DNA of 64,000 nt from Caballeronia sp. dw_276 (GTDB lineage Bacteria; Pseudomonadota; Gammaproteobacteria; Burkholderiales; Burkholderiaceae): positions 558,001-622,000 of the forward strand of contig NZ_JAAVUV010000001.1 of NCBI RefSeq assembly GCF_018449635.1, given 5' to 3'. This document shows positions 45,295 through 54,177 of this stretch, one piece after another. The notes below the pieces were generated by a model. The model worked only from the letters and a program-made list of their open reading frames with translations. It ran no database searches and was not told the DNA's origin. The stretch's first letter is position 1. Each line of letters opens with the position of its first letter. The position numbers and the translations under genes were made by a program.

Positions 45295-46242
45295 ATGATC
45301 AAACTCGAAGACCTGCTTATCTTCGTGACCGCCGCGGATAGCGGCAGCTTGTCGGCCGCGGCGCGCCAACTGAACCTGACGCCATCGGTCGCAAGCGTCG
45401 GCCTCAAGCGGCTGGAAACGGAGCTGGGCGTGCGGCTGCTCGCCCGCTCTACACGAAGCCTGCGGTTGACCCCGGACGGCGAGCGATATCTTCAATACGC
45501 GCGCAATGTCATGGGCGAGGTGGAAGCAGGGCGGCACGCTGTGGCTCGCGGGCGCAAGGCTATTGGCGGGACGGTATCGATGTCGATTCCGTCGGATCTG
45601 GGCCGCCACGTACTCGCACCGTGGCTCGATGAATTTCAGGTCAAGCATCCTGACGTCACGCTGCAGGTTCGCATCGGCGATCGCGTGACCAATATGTTCA
45701 GCAACCCGGTTGACCTTGCAGTCCGTTATGGAACGCCCGAAGATTCGACGCTGATTGCTTTGCCGTTAGCGCCCGAAAACCGGCGTGTATTGTGTGCGTC
45801 GCCGGAATATTTGCTGAGGCACGATTACCCGCTCGTCCCTGACGATCTGCTCAAACATAATTGTCTGCGCTTTTCTTTAAGCGATACCGTTCACGACCAT
45901 TGGACTTTTTATACCAATGGCGAACCCGTCGCGGTAAATGTTCGAGGTAATCGCAGCAGTGACGACGGAGAAATGGTTCGCCGATGGGCAGTCGCAGGAC
46001 ACGGTCTTGCGTATAAATCCAGAATCGATGTGCTTGCGGATCTGCGCAGCGGCGCGCTTCAGGCCTTGTTGACGGAGCTGGAAGGAGAGAGCGCGCCGCT
46101 CAGTCTTGTCTGCGCGCATCGGCTGATGCTTTCTCCCACGATCAACGCGTTGCGTGACTTCTTGCAGCAGCGGATCACGCTTTACCTGGCAGGACCCGCC
46201 GGAAGCAACGTCGTTAAATCACTGCCGCAAGTCCCAGTGTAA
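45295..46242 (+). CDS. LysR-type transcriptional regulator
   Basis: A regulator of 315 residues with the N-terminal helix-turn-helix MIKLEDLLIFVTAADSGSLSAAARQLNLTPSVASVGLKRLE and a CrgA/DmlR-like effector domain (VSMSIPSDLGRHVLAPWLDEFQVKHPDVTLQVRIGD...DLAVRYG). Its 3' end overlaps the convergent gntP-like gene by 29 bases. It is divergent from the OpuAC-like gene and is likely to regulate that gene. Confidence 0.92.
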   Translation: MIKLEDLLIFVTAADSGSLSAAARQLNLTPSVASVGLKRLETELGVRLLARSTRSLRLTPDGERYLQYARNVMGEVEAGRHAVARGRKAIGGTVSMSIPSDLGRHVLAPWLDEFQVKHPDVTLQVRIGDRVTNMFSNPVDLAVRYGTPEDSTLIALPLAPENRRVLCASPEYLLRHDYPLVPDDLLKHNCLRFSLSDTVHDHWTFYTNGEPVAVNVRGNRSSDDGEMVRRWAVAGHGLAYKSRIDVLADLRSGALQALLTELEGESAPLSLVCAHRLMLSPTINALRDFLQQRITLYLAGPAGSNVVKSLPQVPV

Positions 46243-47584
46243 AGGCCAGCGCGGTCACCGAAATGATCGTTTCGCAAACGGTCCATGTCTTGAACGTCTG
46301 CGTCACCGTCATGCCGAAGTATTCCTTGACCAGCCAGAAGCCGCCGTCGTTGACATGCGAAAGGATCAGCGAACCCGCGCCCGTGGCAAGCACCAGCAAT
46401 TCTGGGCGTACGCCGGTCGCCGTCGATGCAGCCGCTGCCGCAATGGGCGCAATGATGCCCGCCGCGGTTGCCATGGCCACGGTTGCAGAACCGGTTGCAA
46501 CGCGAATTAACGCGGCCACGAGCCATGCAAGGATCAGCAGCGGGACGTGAGCGCCGGTGGCGACATCCACAATCGCCTTGGAGGCGCCGCTGTCAATCAG
46601 GATACGGCCGAAACCCGCACCCGCTCCCACCACGAGCGTGATGCTCGCCGTAGGCGCCAGACACTCGTTCGTGAACTTGAGAATGGAGTCGCGATCGAAG
46701 CCGCGCGCGGAGCCGAATGTATAAAAGCTCAACAGCACTGCAAGCAATAATGCCATGTCGGGGTGGCCGATCAGACGCAAGACGTTGTTCATCGTCGACT
46801 TGGGCGGCGTGATCAGATCGGCCCAACTACCGATCAGCATCAGCAATACCGGCAACAGCACAGTCAAAAGGGTGATGCCGAAGCCTGGCAGCTTTTGCGT
46901 TGCGCGTGCCGCGTCCTGTTCGATGAACTGTTTCGCCATCGGATTCACGCCCTCCAGCACCACGAACCTGGCAATCAATTTGGAAAACAAGGGCCCGGCG
47001 ATGATAGCCGTGGGAATGCCGACTATCAGCGCATAAAAAATCGTGTGCCCGATGTCCGCGTTGTACGCAGTGACCGCAAGCAGCGCGGCCGGGTGTGGTG
47101 GAATCAGGCCGTGGACGACCGAGAGGCCCGCGACCATTGGAATGCCGACGCGGATCATCGACGTGCCCGTGCGTTGTGCGACGTTGAACGCGATCGGAAT
47201 CAATAACACGAAGCCGACTTCAAAGAACACCGGCAAGCCGACCAGAAACGCAATGCACATCATTGCCCAATGGACGTTCTTTGGACCGAACAAATCTATC
47301 AGCGTGCGTGCAATGCGCTCAGCCCCACCGGACTCGGCCATCATCTTGCCGAGCATCGTGCCCAGGCCGACGACGATTGCAATGTGCCCGAGCGTGCCGC
47401 CCACCCCGGTCTCGAACGACTTGAGGATGGATGTCATCGGCATGCCGACAGCGAGCGCAAGCGCGACCGAAACCACCATCAGCGTAATAAACGGATTGAG
47501 CTTGAAACGCGCAATCAGCACGACAAGCGCGATGATCGCGATCAACGCGTAGACGAGTAACAGACTTCCCTGGACAGTCGCCAT
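46214..47584 (-). CDS. GntP-family gluconate/organic acid:H+ symporter
   Basis: A membrane protein of 456 residues with about 12-14 hydrophobic helices. FFEVGFVLLIPIAFNVAQRTG, PHPAALLAVTAYNADIGHTI and SHVNDGGFWLVKEYFGMT are typical of the GntP family, which imports gluconate and related sugar or hydroxy acids. GGAG precedes the ATG. It is the last gene in the order PLP enzyme, porin, transporter, so the substrate is likely an amino-sugar acid or hydroxy amino acid. Confidence 0.93.
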   Translation of the reverse strand: MATVQGSLLLVYALIAIIALVVLIARFKLNPFITLMVVSVALALAVGMPMTSILKSFETGVGGTLGHIAIVVGLGTMLGKMMAESGGAERIARTLIDLFGPKNVHWAMMCIAFLVGLPVFFEVGFVLLIPIAFNVAQRTGTSMIRVGIPMVAGLSVVHGLIPPHPAALLAVTAYNADIGHTIFYALIVGIPTAIIAGPLFSKLIARFVVLEGVNPMAKQFIEQDAARATQKLPGFGITLLTVLLPVLLMLIGSWADLITPPKSTMNNVLRLIGHPDMALLLAVLLSFYTFGSARGFDRDSILKFTNECLAPTASITLVVGAGAGFGRILIDSGASKAIVDVATGAHVPLLILAWLVAALIRVATGSATVAMATAAGIIAPIAAAAASTATGVRPELLVLATGAGSLILSHVNDGGFWLVKEYFGMTVTQTFKTWTVCETIISVTALAFTLGLAAVI

Positions 47585-47650
47585 GGAGGCTCCAAGATAT
47601 CGATCGGAGAAAAGCCGGACCGTGCAGAGCGCATGGCCCGGCGTGATGGA

Positions 47651-48766
47651 TTAGAACTTGTGGCGGATGCCCGCAACTGCAACGATCTGCCCGTTGTTGC
47701 TCGACGGATTCGTGACGCCTTCAACCCACGCCTTGGCGCCCGACGAACGCTGGTAGATGCCGTTCACATACAGGTCGGTGGTCTTCGACAGAAAATATTC
47801 GCCGCCCAGAGCCAGCTGGTTGTAGTGGGCGTTGGCTGCCGTAGCCGAGCTGCTGTTTTGACTCGTATAGATATATCCGAGCGAGAGCAACGTAGCCGGC
47901 GTGAATTGATAGCGCACGCTTGCTTCATAGTTTGCGAAGCGCAGGCTGCCGCCGGTCAGAAGATCGAAGTGTGAATTCGTATAAAGCAACGCGAGCGTCG
48001 CGGGTCCGAACGCATATGCACCGCCCGCGCCCCACACCTGGTTGCGCGCGACGTTGCTGATGATCGATGAGCTCGTGCTGTAGTAGTTGTCCGACGGTGC
48101 CGCGCCCGCCGTGTTCGATGCAGGGCGGTTGACCAGCGAGTAGGCAGCATCGAGACGCACAGGACCCGCGGCGTAATCGGCGCCTACGCTCCAGGCCCGG
48201 TTGTTTGCAAAGTCGCCGGCGGTATTCGAGAACGCGTACATGGCGTTGGCCGTCAAACCGGCAATTGTCGGTGTGGTGTACTTGACTGCGTTGCTCGTGC
48301 GATACGTGTTGTTCAGGTCATCGTTGTCGTAGATGGCATTGCCATACTGGCTCAGTGCGCCCACGCCGTTGATCTGCAGGTTCGACAGATAATCCTGTGC
48401 GCTGTTGTACTGACGGCCGAGCGTGATCGTGCCTGCCTTGTCGTTGCTCAACGCCACCCATGCGCTGCGGCCGAACATGCGTCCACCCTGGCCCGACGCG
48501 CCCGACTCGAGGCTGAAACCGTTTTCGAGCTTGAACGACGCCTTGTTGCCGCCGCCGAGGTCTTCAGTGCCGAGCAGGCCCCAGCGTGACCCTTGCACGT
48601 TTCCTTGCGTCGCCTGGTAGGCGCTGCTGCCCTTTTGATTATTGGTGTAGGTGAAGCCTGCATCCACGATACCGTAGAGCGTCACACCACTTTGCGCGAA
48701 AGCGGCATGCGCGAAGCTTCCGGTCACGGCGACGGCAATCGCCGTGCGAAGAATCTGCTTGTGCAT
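47651..48766 (-). CDS. Gram-negative trimeric porin
   Basis: An outer-membrane protein of 371 residues with a signal peptide (MHKQILRTAIAVAVTGSFAHAAFA) followed by the usual betaproteobacterial porin start QSGVTLYGIVDAGFTYTNNQKG. Alternating strands and a C-terminal phenylalanine (AGIRHKF) support a 16-strand barrel. It should provide outer-membrane entry for the substrate of the flanking genes, with which it is probably cotranscribed. Confidence 0.94.
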   Translation of the reverse strand: MHKQILRTAIAVAVTGSFAHAAFAQSGVTLYGIVDAGFTYTNNQKGSSAYQATQGNVQGSRWGLLGTEDLGGGNKASFKLENGFSLESGASGQGGRMFGRSAWVALSNDKAGTITLGRQYNSAQDYLSNLQINGVGALSQYGNAIYDNDDLNNTYRTSNAVKYTTPTIAGLTANAMYAFSNTAGDFANNRAWSVGADYAAGPVRLDAAYSLVNRPASNTAGAAPSDNYYSTSSSIISNVARNQVWGAGGAYAFGPATLALLYTNSHFDLLTGGSLRFANYEASVRYQFTPATLLSLGYIYTSQNSSSATAANAHYNQLALGGEYFLSKTTDLYVNGIYQRSSGAKAWVEGVTNPSSNNGQIVAVAGIRHKF

Positions 48767-48934
48767 CTGGGTTTCCTCTGGTCGAAAGAAAGGCGCCCGC
48801 CGATGAATTTTTGTTGTCTTCGGAAGGCGTAAGGATTACTAAGCGTGCAAGGCGAAGCGTCGCCGGAAATCAATCCGGCGAAGCGGTCATACAAAGAAAT
48901 TCAAGCAAACTGGTTCGTGCGGAGAAAGCGAAGT

Positions 48935-50134
48935 TCAGTCCGGCCAGTTGCGCCGTCCCGAGAGACGCCGTGCGTCGCGTTGATAGAACGGCGTGATCAA
49001 CGGTTCCGGTGCGCGTTGTGCGCGCTCTAGCTCTGCAAGCAGGCGTTCAAGAACGGTAAGTTCCTGTCCCGGATGCAGATTGCACGGATCGATGAAAAAG
49101 AAATTCAGTTCGGCTTCGTGATCGCGGACGATCACGGGGATGCTGCCCGCCGGAGGGCGCGAAAGTGCATCGGCGAGATCCCATGCGCTGATGCGCGCTT
49201 CACGTGAGTCGATGGAAAGCTTCAGCCGGTCCAGCGGATTGCCGGTGGGATCGGCATCGATCTCAGCGCGTATGCCGGGACGACCAGCGAGACCAGCAAT
49301 CCACAGGTCGAGATAACCGCGTTCGCGCGCACGCACGGCGGCATGATCGCGCTGCTGCCATTGTTCGAGTGCGGCGATCGCGCCCGCGATGCCTTCCTTG
49401 CCGACTTTCATGCCCCGCCCGATGCCGCCATTCTGGAAATACGCGGCACTTACCAGGGTTTTCTTGCCGGCCACGATCCCGGCCGTCAAACCGCCGAGAA
49501 ACTTGTGCGCTGAATAAAGCACGAGATCGGCGCCGGCCGCAATGAAACGCGTGAGGTTGTATTCAGACGCGGCGTCGACGATAACCGGTACGCCCTTCGC
49601 ATGTGCTTCGGCGATAAACTCTTCGAGCCGGATCAACCCGAACTGCACTGTGTGATGCGATACGACGTATAACGCTGCCGTCGTGCGTTCGGTGATGGCC
49701 GACGCAAGTTGATAACCATGCGCCTCGGTGGCGGCGCCCACGGGCACCACACGTGCGCCTGCGAGGCGAATCGCCTGGTCGATGGGTGCGCCATAATTGA
49801 CGAGATGACCCGTCTGAATCACGACTTCATTTCGCAGGCCACTGGTATCCGGCAGACGCTCGATCAGGCCGACGTCGTCGCCGGTCATGGTCGCCGCAAT
49901 GCCAAGCGTGATCGCCGCCGAACAGGACGCGGTAACGTAGCCGCTCTCGCTGCCGCATGCCTTTGCGATTGCCGCCGATGCCTTGCGCTGCAAATCGTCG
50001 ATCTCAACGAATTGCGGCAAGATCGAAGCGACCGCGTCAATCACGGGCTGCGCCACGATGGACGCGCCGAGACTCGTCATCGTGCCGTTCACGTTGATGA
50101 CGGGGCGCAGACCCAAGCGAGAATAAAAGTCCAT
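48935..50134 (-). CDS. SelA-like PLP-dependent enzyme (putative ammonia-lyase)
   Basis: The enzyme of 399 residues belongs to the SelA/DgaE-like branch of fold-type I PLP proteins. LGLRPVINVNGTMTSLGASIV is the family start, GYVTASCSAAITLGIAATMTG the cofactor region and LYSAHKFLGGLTAGIVAG holds the PLP lysine. Relatives include D-glucosaminate-6-phosphate ammonia-lyase. AGGAG precedes the ATG. Neighbouring RidA, porin and GntP genes suit a catabolic ammonia-lyase forming an enamine from an imported amino acid or sugar acid. Cystathionine or selenocysteine chemistry is less likely. Confidence 0.83.
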   Translation of the reverse strand: MDFYSRLGLRPVINVNGTMTSLGASIVAQPVIDAVASILPQFVEIDDLQRKASAAIAKACGSESGYVTASCSAAITLGIAATMTGDDVGLIERLPDTSGLRNEVVIQTGHLVNYGAPIDQAIRLAGARVVPVGAATEAHGYQLASAITERTTAALYVVSHHTVQFGLIRLEEFIAEAHAKGVPVIVDAASEYNLTRFIAAGADLVLYSAHKFLGGLTAGIVAGKKTLVSAAYFQNGGIGRGMKVGKEGIAGAIAALEQWQQRDHAAVRARERGYLDLWIAGLAGRPGIRAEIDADPTGNPLDRLKLSIDSREARISAWDLADALSRPPAGSIPVIVRDHEAELNFFFIDPCNLHPGQELTVLERLLAELERAQRAPEPLITPFYQRDARRLSGRRNWPD

Positions 50135-50149
50135 CGTCTGACTCCTGAT

Positions 50150-50174
50150 GTTCCTTTATTGTGGAACATATGTT
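50150..50174. promoter_or_regulatory. Palindromic region between the SelA-like and IclR genes
   Basis: GTTCC (50150-50154) and GGAAC (50163-50167) form an inverted repeat, overlapping the palindrome AACATATGTT (50165-50174). It sits in the 113-base divergent gap and is a good candidate for the IclR operator. Confidence 0.55.
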
Positions 50175-50247
50175 GTAATTGTGTATTAGATTAGCATACG
50201 ATTCACCTGCGTCAACTAGACAAAAACAATCAGCCCTGAGGAGCGCA

Positions 50248-51072
50248 ATGACCCGCAAGCCCCGTGAACCCTCGCAGGAACCTGACGCTGCGGCGCCGCG
50301 CACGCGCACCAGCGCGATCGACCGGGCCGTGCAGATTCTCGACGCGTTGCAGGAAGCCAACCGGCCGACCACCGCATACGAAATCGCGCGCAGTGTCGGC
50401 GCGCCGCTGTCCACGGTGTACTCGATCATCAACGACCTCGTGGAAAAGAACCTGCTCGCGCGTACGCCTGAGGGCGCGATCTGGCTAGGGTCGCGCTTGT
50501 ATGGTTACGGCTTGAGCTATGCAAGCTCGCTCGATTACCTCGCAGTCGCGCATGAGGAGATGAACCGGCTTTCGGCGCAGGTCGGCGAGACGGTCCAGGT
50601 CTGCGGGCTCGAAGAGGGCATGATGGTCGTATTGCAAATGGCAGAGGGACCCGGCCATTTTCGCGTGACGTCGCGCGTGGGAAGTCGCGTGCCGCTTAAC
50701 TGGACTGCATCGGGTCGATTGCTTGTGGGACATCTGCCTGACGCGGAACGTGTTGCCTATTTTGCGCGGCATGCGAAGTCGTCGCCGACAGCGCGCGCCG
50801 AAACACGGCCAGATGTGCTCGCGCGCATGGCCCGTGAGGCGCTCGACGCACGCTTGTCCATCCAGATCGGCGAGTCCGATGCATCGGTTGCATGCCTTGC
50901 TGCGCCGGTACTCGATCAAGCCGGCGACTGTGTTTTCACCATATCGATCGTGATGCCCGAAGCGAAGGCCGTTCAGAGTACTGAGCAATTTGGCGATGAA
51001 TTGAAAGTTGTTGCCGCTCGTATCGAAACGCGCCTCGGCTGGCATCGGCGCACGCCTGAATTTCAGGTTTAA
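50248..51072 (+). CDS. IclR-family transcriptional regulator
   Basis: A regulator of 274 residues with an N-terminal winged helix (SAIDRAVQILDALQEANRPTTAYEIARSVGAPLSTVYSIINDLVEKNLL) and a C-terminal GAF-like effector domain (VQVCGLEEGMMVVLQMAEGP...SASVACLAAPVLDQAGDCV type pattern). GAGGAG precedes the ATG at 50248. It is divergent from the PLP enzyme operon and precedes RidA on its own strand, so it likely controls both. Confidence 0.92.
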   Translation: MTRKPREPSQEPDAAAPRTRTSAIDRAVQILDALQEANRPTTAYEIARSVGAPLSTVYSIINDLVEKNLLARTPEGAIWLGSRLYGYGLSYASSLDYLAVAHEEMNRLSAQVGETVQVCGLEEGMMVVLQMAEGPGHFRVTSRVGSRVPLNWTASGRLLVGHLPDAERVAYFARHAKSSPTARAETRPDVLARMAREALDARLSIQIGESDASVACLAAPVLDQAGDCVFTISIVMPEAKAVQSTEQFGDELKVVAARIETRLGWHRRTPEFQV

Positions 51073-51132
51073 GCACCGGTCCTACGGTCTTCCGCCCCTT
51101 GGCTTCTTAACCTGAAAGAGAACTGACGCAAC

Positions 51133-51612
51133 ATGGTATTTTCGACTGAGACGAACTGCTACGACCGACTGCGGACTCGCGGATTGAAACTTCAGGACGT
51201 GCCCGCGCCGATAGGCAACTTCACTCATTGCACGCGCGAAGGCAATCTGCTTTTCTTGTCGGGACAGGGACCGCTCGACGACACCGGCCGCTTGATGAAA
51301 GGCAAGGTCGGCGACGATGTCACGACCGACGAAGCGTACAAGCACGCCCAACTGGTGGGTCTCAATCTGCTGTCCGTGCTTCACGCCGAGCTTGGCGATC
51401 TGAACCGCGTGACGCGCATTGTGAAGTTGCTCGGCATGGTCAACGCAACGCCGGATTTCGCCGATCATCCGCGCGTGATCAACGGTTGCTCGGATCTTTT
51501 TATCGACGTATTCGGCGACGTTGGCCGGCATTCACGTTCAGCAGTCGGAGTCGGATCGTTGCCCGGCAATATTACGGTTGAAATTGAAGCGATCGTCGCG
51601 ATTCGGGATTAG
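51133..51612 (+). CDS. RidA (YjgF) family enamine/imine deaminase
   Basis: A protein of 159 residues with the RidA core (GNLLFLSGQGPLD, LNRVTRIVKLLGMVNATPDFADHPRVINGCSDLFIDVFGDVGRHSRSAVGVGSLPGNITVEIEAIVAI). The arginine in HSRSAVG is the catalytic position. Such proteins hydrolyse enamine/imine intermediates released by PLP enzymes, which matches the SelA-like enzyme encoded divergently. It may equally serve the downstream amide-hydrolysis cluster, as RutC does in pyrimidine breakdown. Confidence 0.9.
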   Translation: MVFSTETNCYDRLRTRGLKLQDVPAPIGNFTHCTREGNLLFLSGQGPLDDTGRLMKGKVGDDVTTDEAYKHAQLVGLNLLSVLHAELGDLNRVTRIVKLLGMVNATPDFADHPRVINGCSDLFIDVFGDVGRHSRSAVGVGSLPGNITVEIEAIVAIRD

Positions 51613-51616
51613 TTTG

Positions 51617-51639
51617 TGGCTTCCCTAAATGGGAAGCCA
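51617..51639. terminator. Hairpin after ridA
   Basis: Perfect 9-bp stem TGGCTTCCC / GGGAAGCCA with a 5-base loop, five bases after the ridA stop. No T run follows, so termination is uncertain. Confidence 0.5.
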
Positions 51640-51669
51640 TTCGATGCTTACTTTGCGGCTGAATGGCGG

Positions 51670-51840
51670 TTACTCAGCCATGGTCACACCCGAACCGCCC
51701 ATTTCCTCAGGAAGGTCCTTCATCTTGGGCAGACCGTCGTGCATTGGCAGCCTTGTTTCCTGATAGTGAACGTGCAGGCCCGCTTCGTACGGGAAGTCCG
51801 GAATGGTTGCGGCGTAAACGTCGGTCACACCCATGCCCGG
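51670..51840 (-). pseudogene. Inverted 3' fragment of an unidentified gene
   Basis: On the minus strand, the last 55 residues before a stop at 51670 read like a real protein end (GVTDVYAATIPDFPYEAGLHVHYQE ... DGLPKMKDLPEEMGGSGVTMAE, abridged), while upstream the frame runs into the antisense of the amidase gene. This marks a breakpoint near 51840. I do not recognise the family. Confidence 0.5.
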
Positions 51841-53016
51841 ATGTTCGATACGCTGTCGATCTTCGCGCATGACGTTGCCGATGCGTGGCACGTCCTGGCG
51901 CAAATGGCGAAATTCGACGCAAGCGACGCGTACTCGCGCAAGGTGCCCCCATTAGCCGCGGCATCCTGTGCGTTGCGTATTGGTGTACCCGAAGAGCTGG
52001 AGTTCTTCAACGATACAACCGCGCAGCAAGCCTTTGGCGCCGCGCTCGAGGCGTTATCGGCGGATCTCGCAACGAGCCCTGACGGCATCGATTTCGCACC
52101 GTTCAAACGCGTCTCGGCGTTGCTCTACGACGGCCCGTGGGTCGCGGAGCGGCGCGCCGCGCTCGGCGCATTCTTCGACACCAACTTCGCTGACATCGAT
52201 ACAACTGTGGCCGCCGTGATCGGCAAGGCCGATCGCTTCAGCGCGGTCGATGCCTTCAACGGGCAGTACGCGCTTGCGGAACTCAAGCGTGAATCCGAGC
52301 GATGTTTCGGGTCCATCGATGTATTGATCGTGCCCACCACGCCCACTCATCCGCTTATCGCAGATGTGCAGGCAAGTCCGATCGAGCGCAACAGCGAACT
52401 GGGTTACTACACCAACTTCGTGAATCTGCTGGACCTGTGCGCGTTGTCCGTGCCGTGCGTGCGCAGAAACGATGGATTGCCCGCCGGCGTGACGCTGATC
52501 GCGCCGAGCGGGTCGGATCATCGGCTGGCGGTTCTGGGTGCACGCATTCAAACGCTTTTCAATGGCACGGCCAACCCCGAGCTTCAGCCGTTGCCATTCC
52601 AGGAACCGACTGTCGCGCTCGCGGTGGTTGGCGCGCATCTGCGCGGGCAACCGCTCAACAAACAGTTGCTGGAAGCGGGCGCACGGTTCGTTGAGGCGAC
52701 CAGGACTTCGTCCGCGTACCAGTTATTCGCGCTCGCGAATACGTCACCGCCGAAGCCTGGTCTTGTACGCAACGCGGAACGTAGTGGCGCAGCTATCGCC
52801 GTCGAAGTCTGGGACGTGCCGGTGCGCACGTTCGGCAAGTTCGTGATGGACGTTCCTCCGCCGATGGGTATCGGCACGGTGGAGCTGGCCGACGGACGCT
52901 TCGTCAAAGGCTTCATATGCGAGCCCTGGGCGGTATTGGAGTTAAGCGGAGCGCAGGACATTACCTCTTTCGGCGGCTGGATTGCCTACCTCGACAGTCT
53001 TCAAACTAGAACCTAG
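51841..53016 (+). pseudogene. atzF: Allophanate hydrolase (amidase signature) lacking its N-terminal ~200 residues
   Basis: From DTLSIFAHDVADAWHVLAQM onward the sequence follows allophanate hydrolases, including the amidase C-terminal half (VDAFNGQYALAELKRESERCFGSIDVLIVPTTPTHPLIADV, abridged) and the separate C-terminal domain (GQPLNKQLLEAGARFVE ... PPPMGIGTVELADGRFVKGF). The part with the Ser-Ser-Lys amidase triad is missing and is replaced by an inverted foreign fragment, so hydrolase activity should be lost. The frame stays open from 51616 through the junction, and an ATG at 51841 could still start a truncated protein. Confidence 0.82.
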
Positions 53017-53052
53017 TAACCCACGACCCAACTTGAACAGGAATCGAACGAC

Positions 53053-54150
53053 ATGACCAGCCGCCGCACATTCATCAAAGACGCGAGCCTCCTGGCGCTT
53101 GCGACCATGGCGCCGTTCCAGTCGGTTTTCGCCGCCGGAAAAACAACCGTTGGCGTGATCTATGTCGGCGCGCGCGGAGACTATGGGTATAACCAGGCGC
53201 AGGCTGCGGCGGCCGCGATCATCAAAAAGCTGCCTAACGTGAAGGTCGTGGAAGAAGAGAACGTGCCGGAAACCATCGCGGTCCAGAAGACCATGGAAGC
53301 GATGATCGAACAGGACGGCGCAACGCTCATCTTCGCAACGTCGTTTGGTTACTTCGATCCGCATGTGCTGAAGATGGCGGCCAAATATCCGAACGTGCGC
53401 TTCGCGCATTGCGGCGGTTTATGGAAGGAGGGCAACCCGCCGAACATCGCGAGTTACTTTGGTTATATCGATGAATGCCAGTACTTGAATGGTGTTGTCG
53501 CCGGTCACATGAGCAAGAGCAAGAAGCTTGGCTTCGTCGCGGCCAAGCCTATCCCGCAAGTGCTGCGCAACATCAACGCGTTCACGCTCGGCGCACAGTC
53601 CGTCGATCCATCGATCACGACGCAAGTGATTTTCACCGGCGACTGGTCGATGCCCGTGAAGGAGGCGGAAGCGACGAACAGCCTGGTCGATCAGGGTTGC
53701 GACGTGATCACGTGTCACGTCGATGGTCCGAAGGTCGTTGTGGAAACTGCCGAAAAACGTGGCGCGATGAGTTGCGGTTACCACGCGAGCCAGGCTGCAC
53801 TTGCACCGAAGGGTTATCTCACGGGCGCGGAGTGGGACTGGGCGACGCCATACAAGCAACTCGTCGCCGATGCACAGGCTGGCAAGCCGCAGCCGAACGT
53901 GCTGCGTGGCGGCCTGAAGGACGGCTTCGTCAAGATGTCGCCGTACGGCACGAAGGTCACGCCTGATGCTAAGAAGGCTGCCGACACCATCAAGGCCAGC
54001 ATGATGGCCGGCACATTCGTGATCTTCAAAGGTCCGATAAAAGACAACAAGGGTGGCACCGCGATCGCTGCCGGCACGAGCCACCCGCAGACCGACTACA
54101 CGCTGGAAAGCATGAATTATCTGGTGTCCGGCGTCACGGGCCAGATCTGA
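53053..54150 (+). CDS. BMP-family ABC transporter substrate-binding protein
   Basis: A periplasmic binding protein of 365 residues with a Tat-like signal (MTSRRTFIKDASLLALATMAPFQSVFA). The BMP (PnrA-like) pattern is clear: VGVIYVGARGDYGYNQAQAAAAAIIKK, ATSFGYFDPHVLKMAAKYPNVRFAHCGG and SYFGYIDECQYLNGVVAGHMSK. BMP proteins bind nucleosides, purines and related heterocycles. It is the first gene of a transporter and amide hydrolase operon. Confidence 0.93.
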   Translation: MTSRRTFIKDASLLALATMAPFQSVFAAGKTTVGVIYVGARGDYGYNQAQAAAAAIIKKLPNVKVVEEENVPETIAVQKTMEAMIEQDGATLIFATSFGYFDPHVLKMAAKYPNVRFAHCGGLWKEGNPPNIASYFGYIDECQYLNGVVAGHMSKSKKLGFVAAKPIPQVLRNINAFTLGAQSVDPSITTQVIFTGDWSMPVKEAEATNSLVDQGCDVITCHVDGPKVVVETAEKRGAMSCGYHASQAALAPKGYLTGAEWDWATPYKQLVADAQAGKPQPNVLRGGLKDGFVKMSPYGTKVTPDAKKAADTIKASMMAGTFVIFKGPIKDNKGGTAIAAGTSHPQTDYTLESMNYLVSGVTGQI

Positions 54151-54177
54151 TGGCGTTGTCATTCTGAAGGAGCCGTG

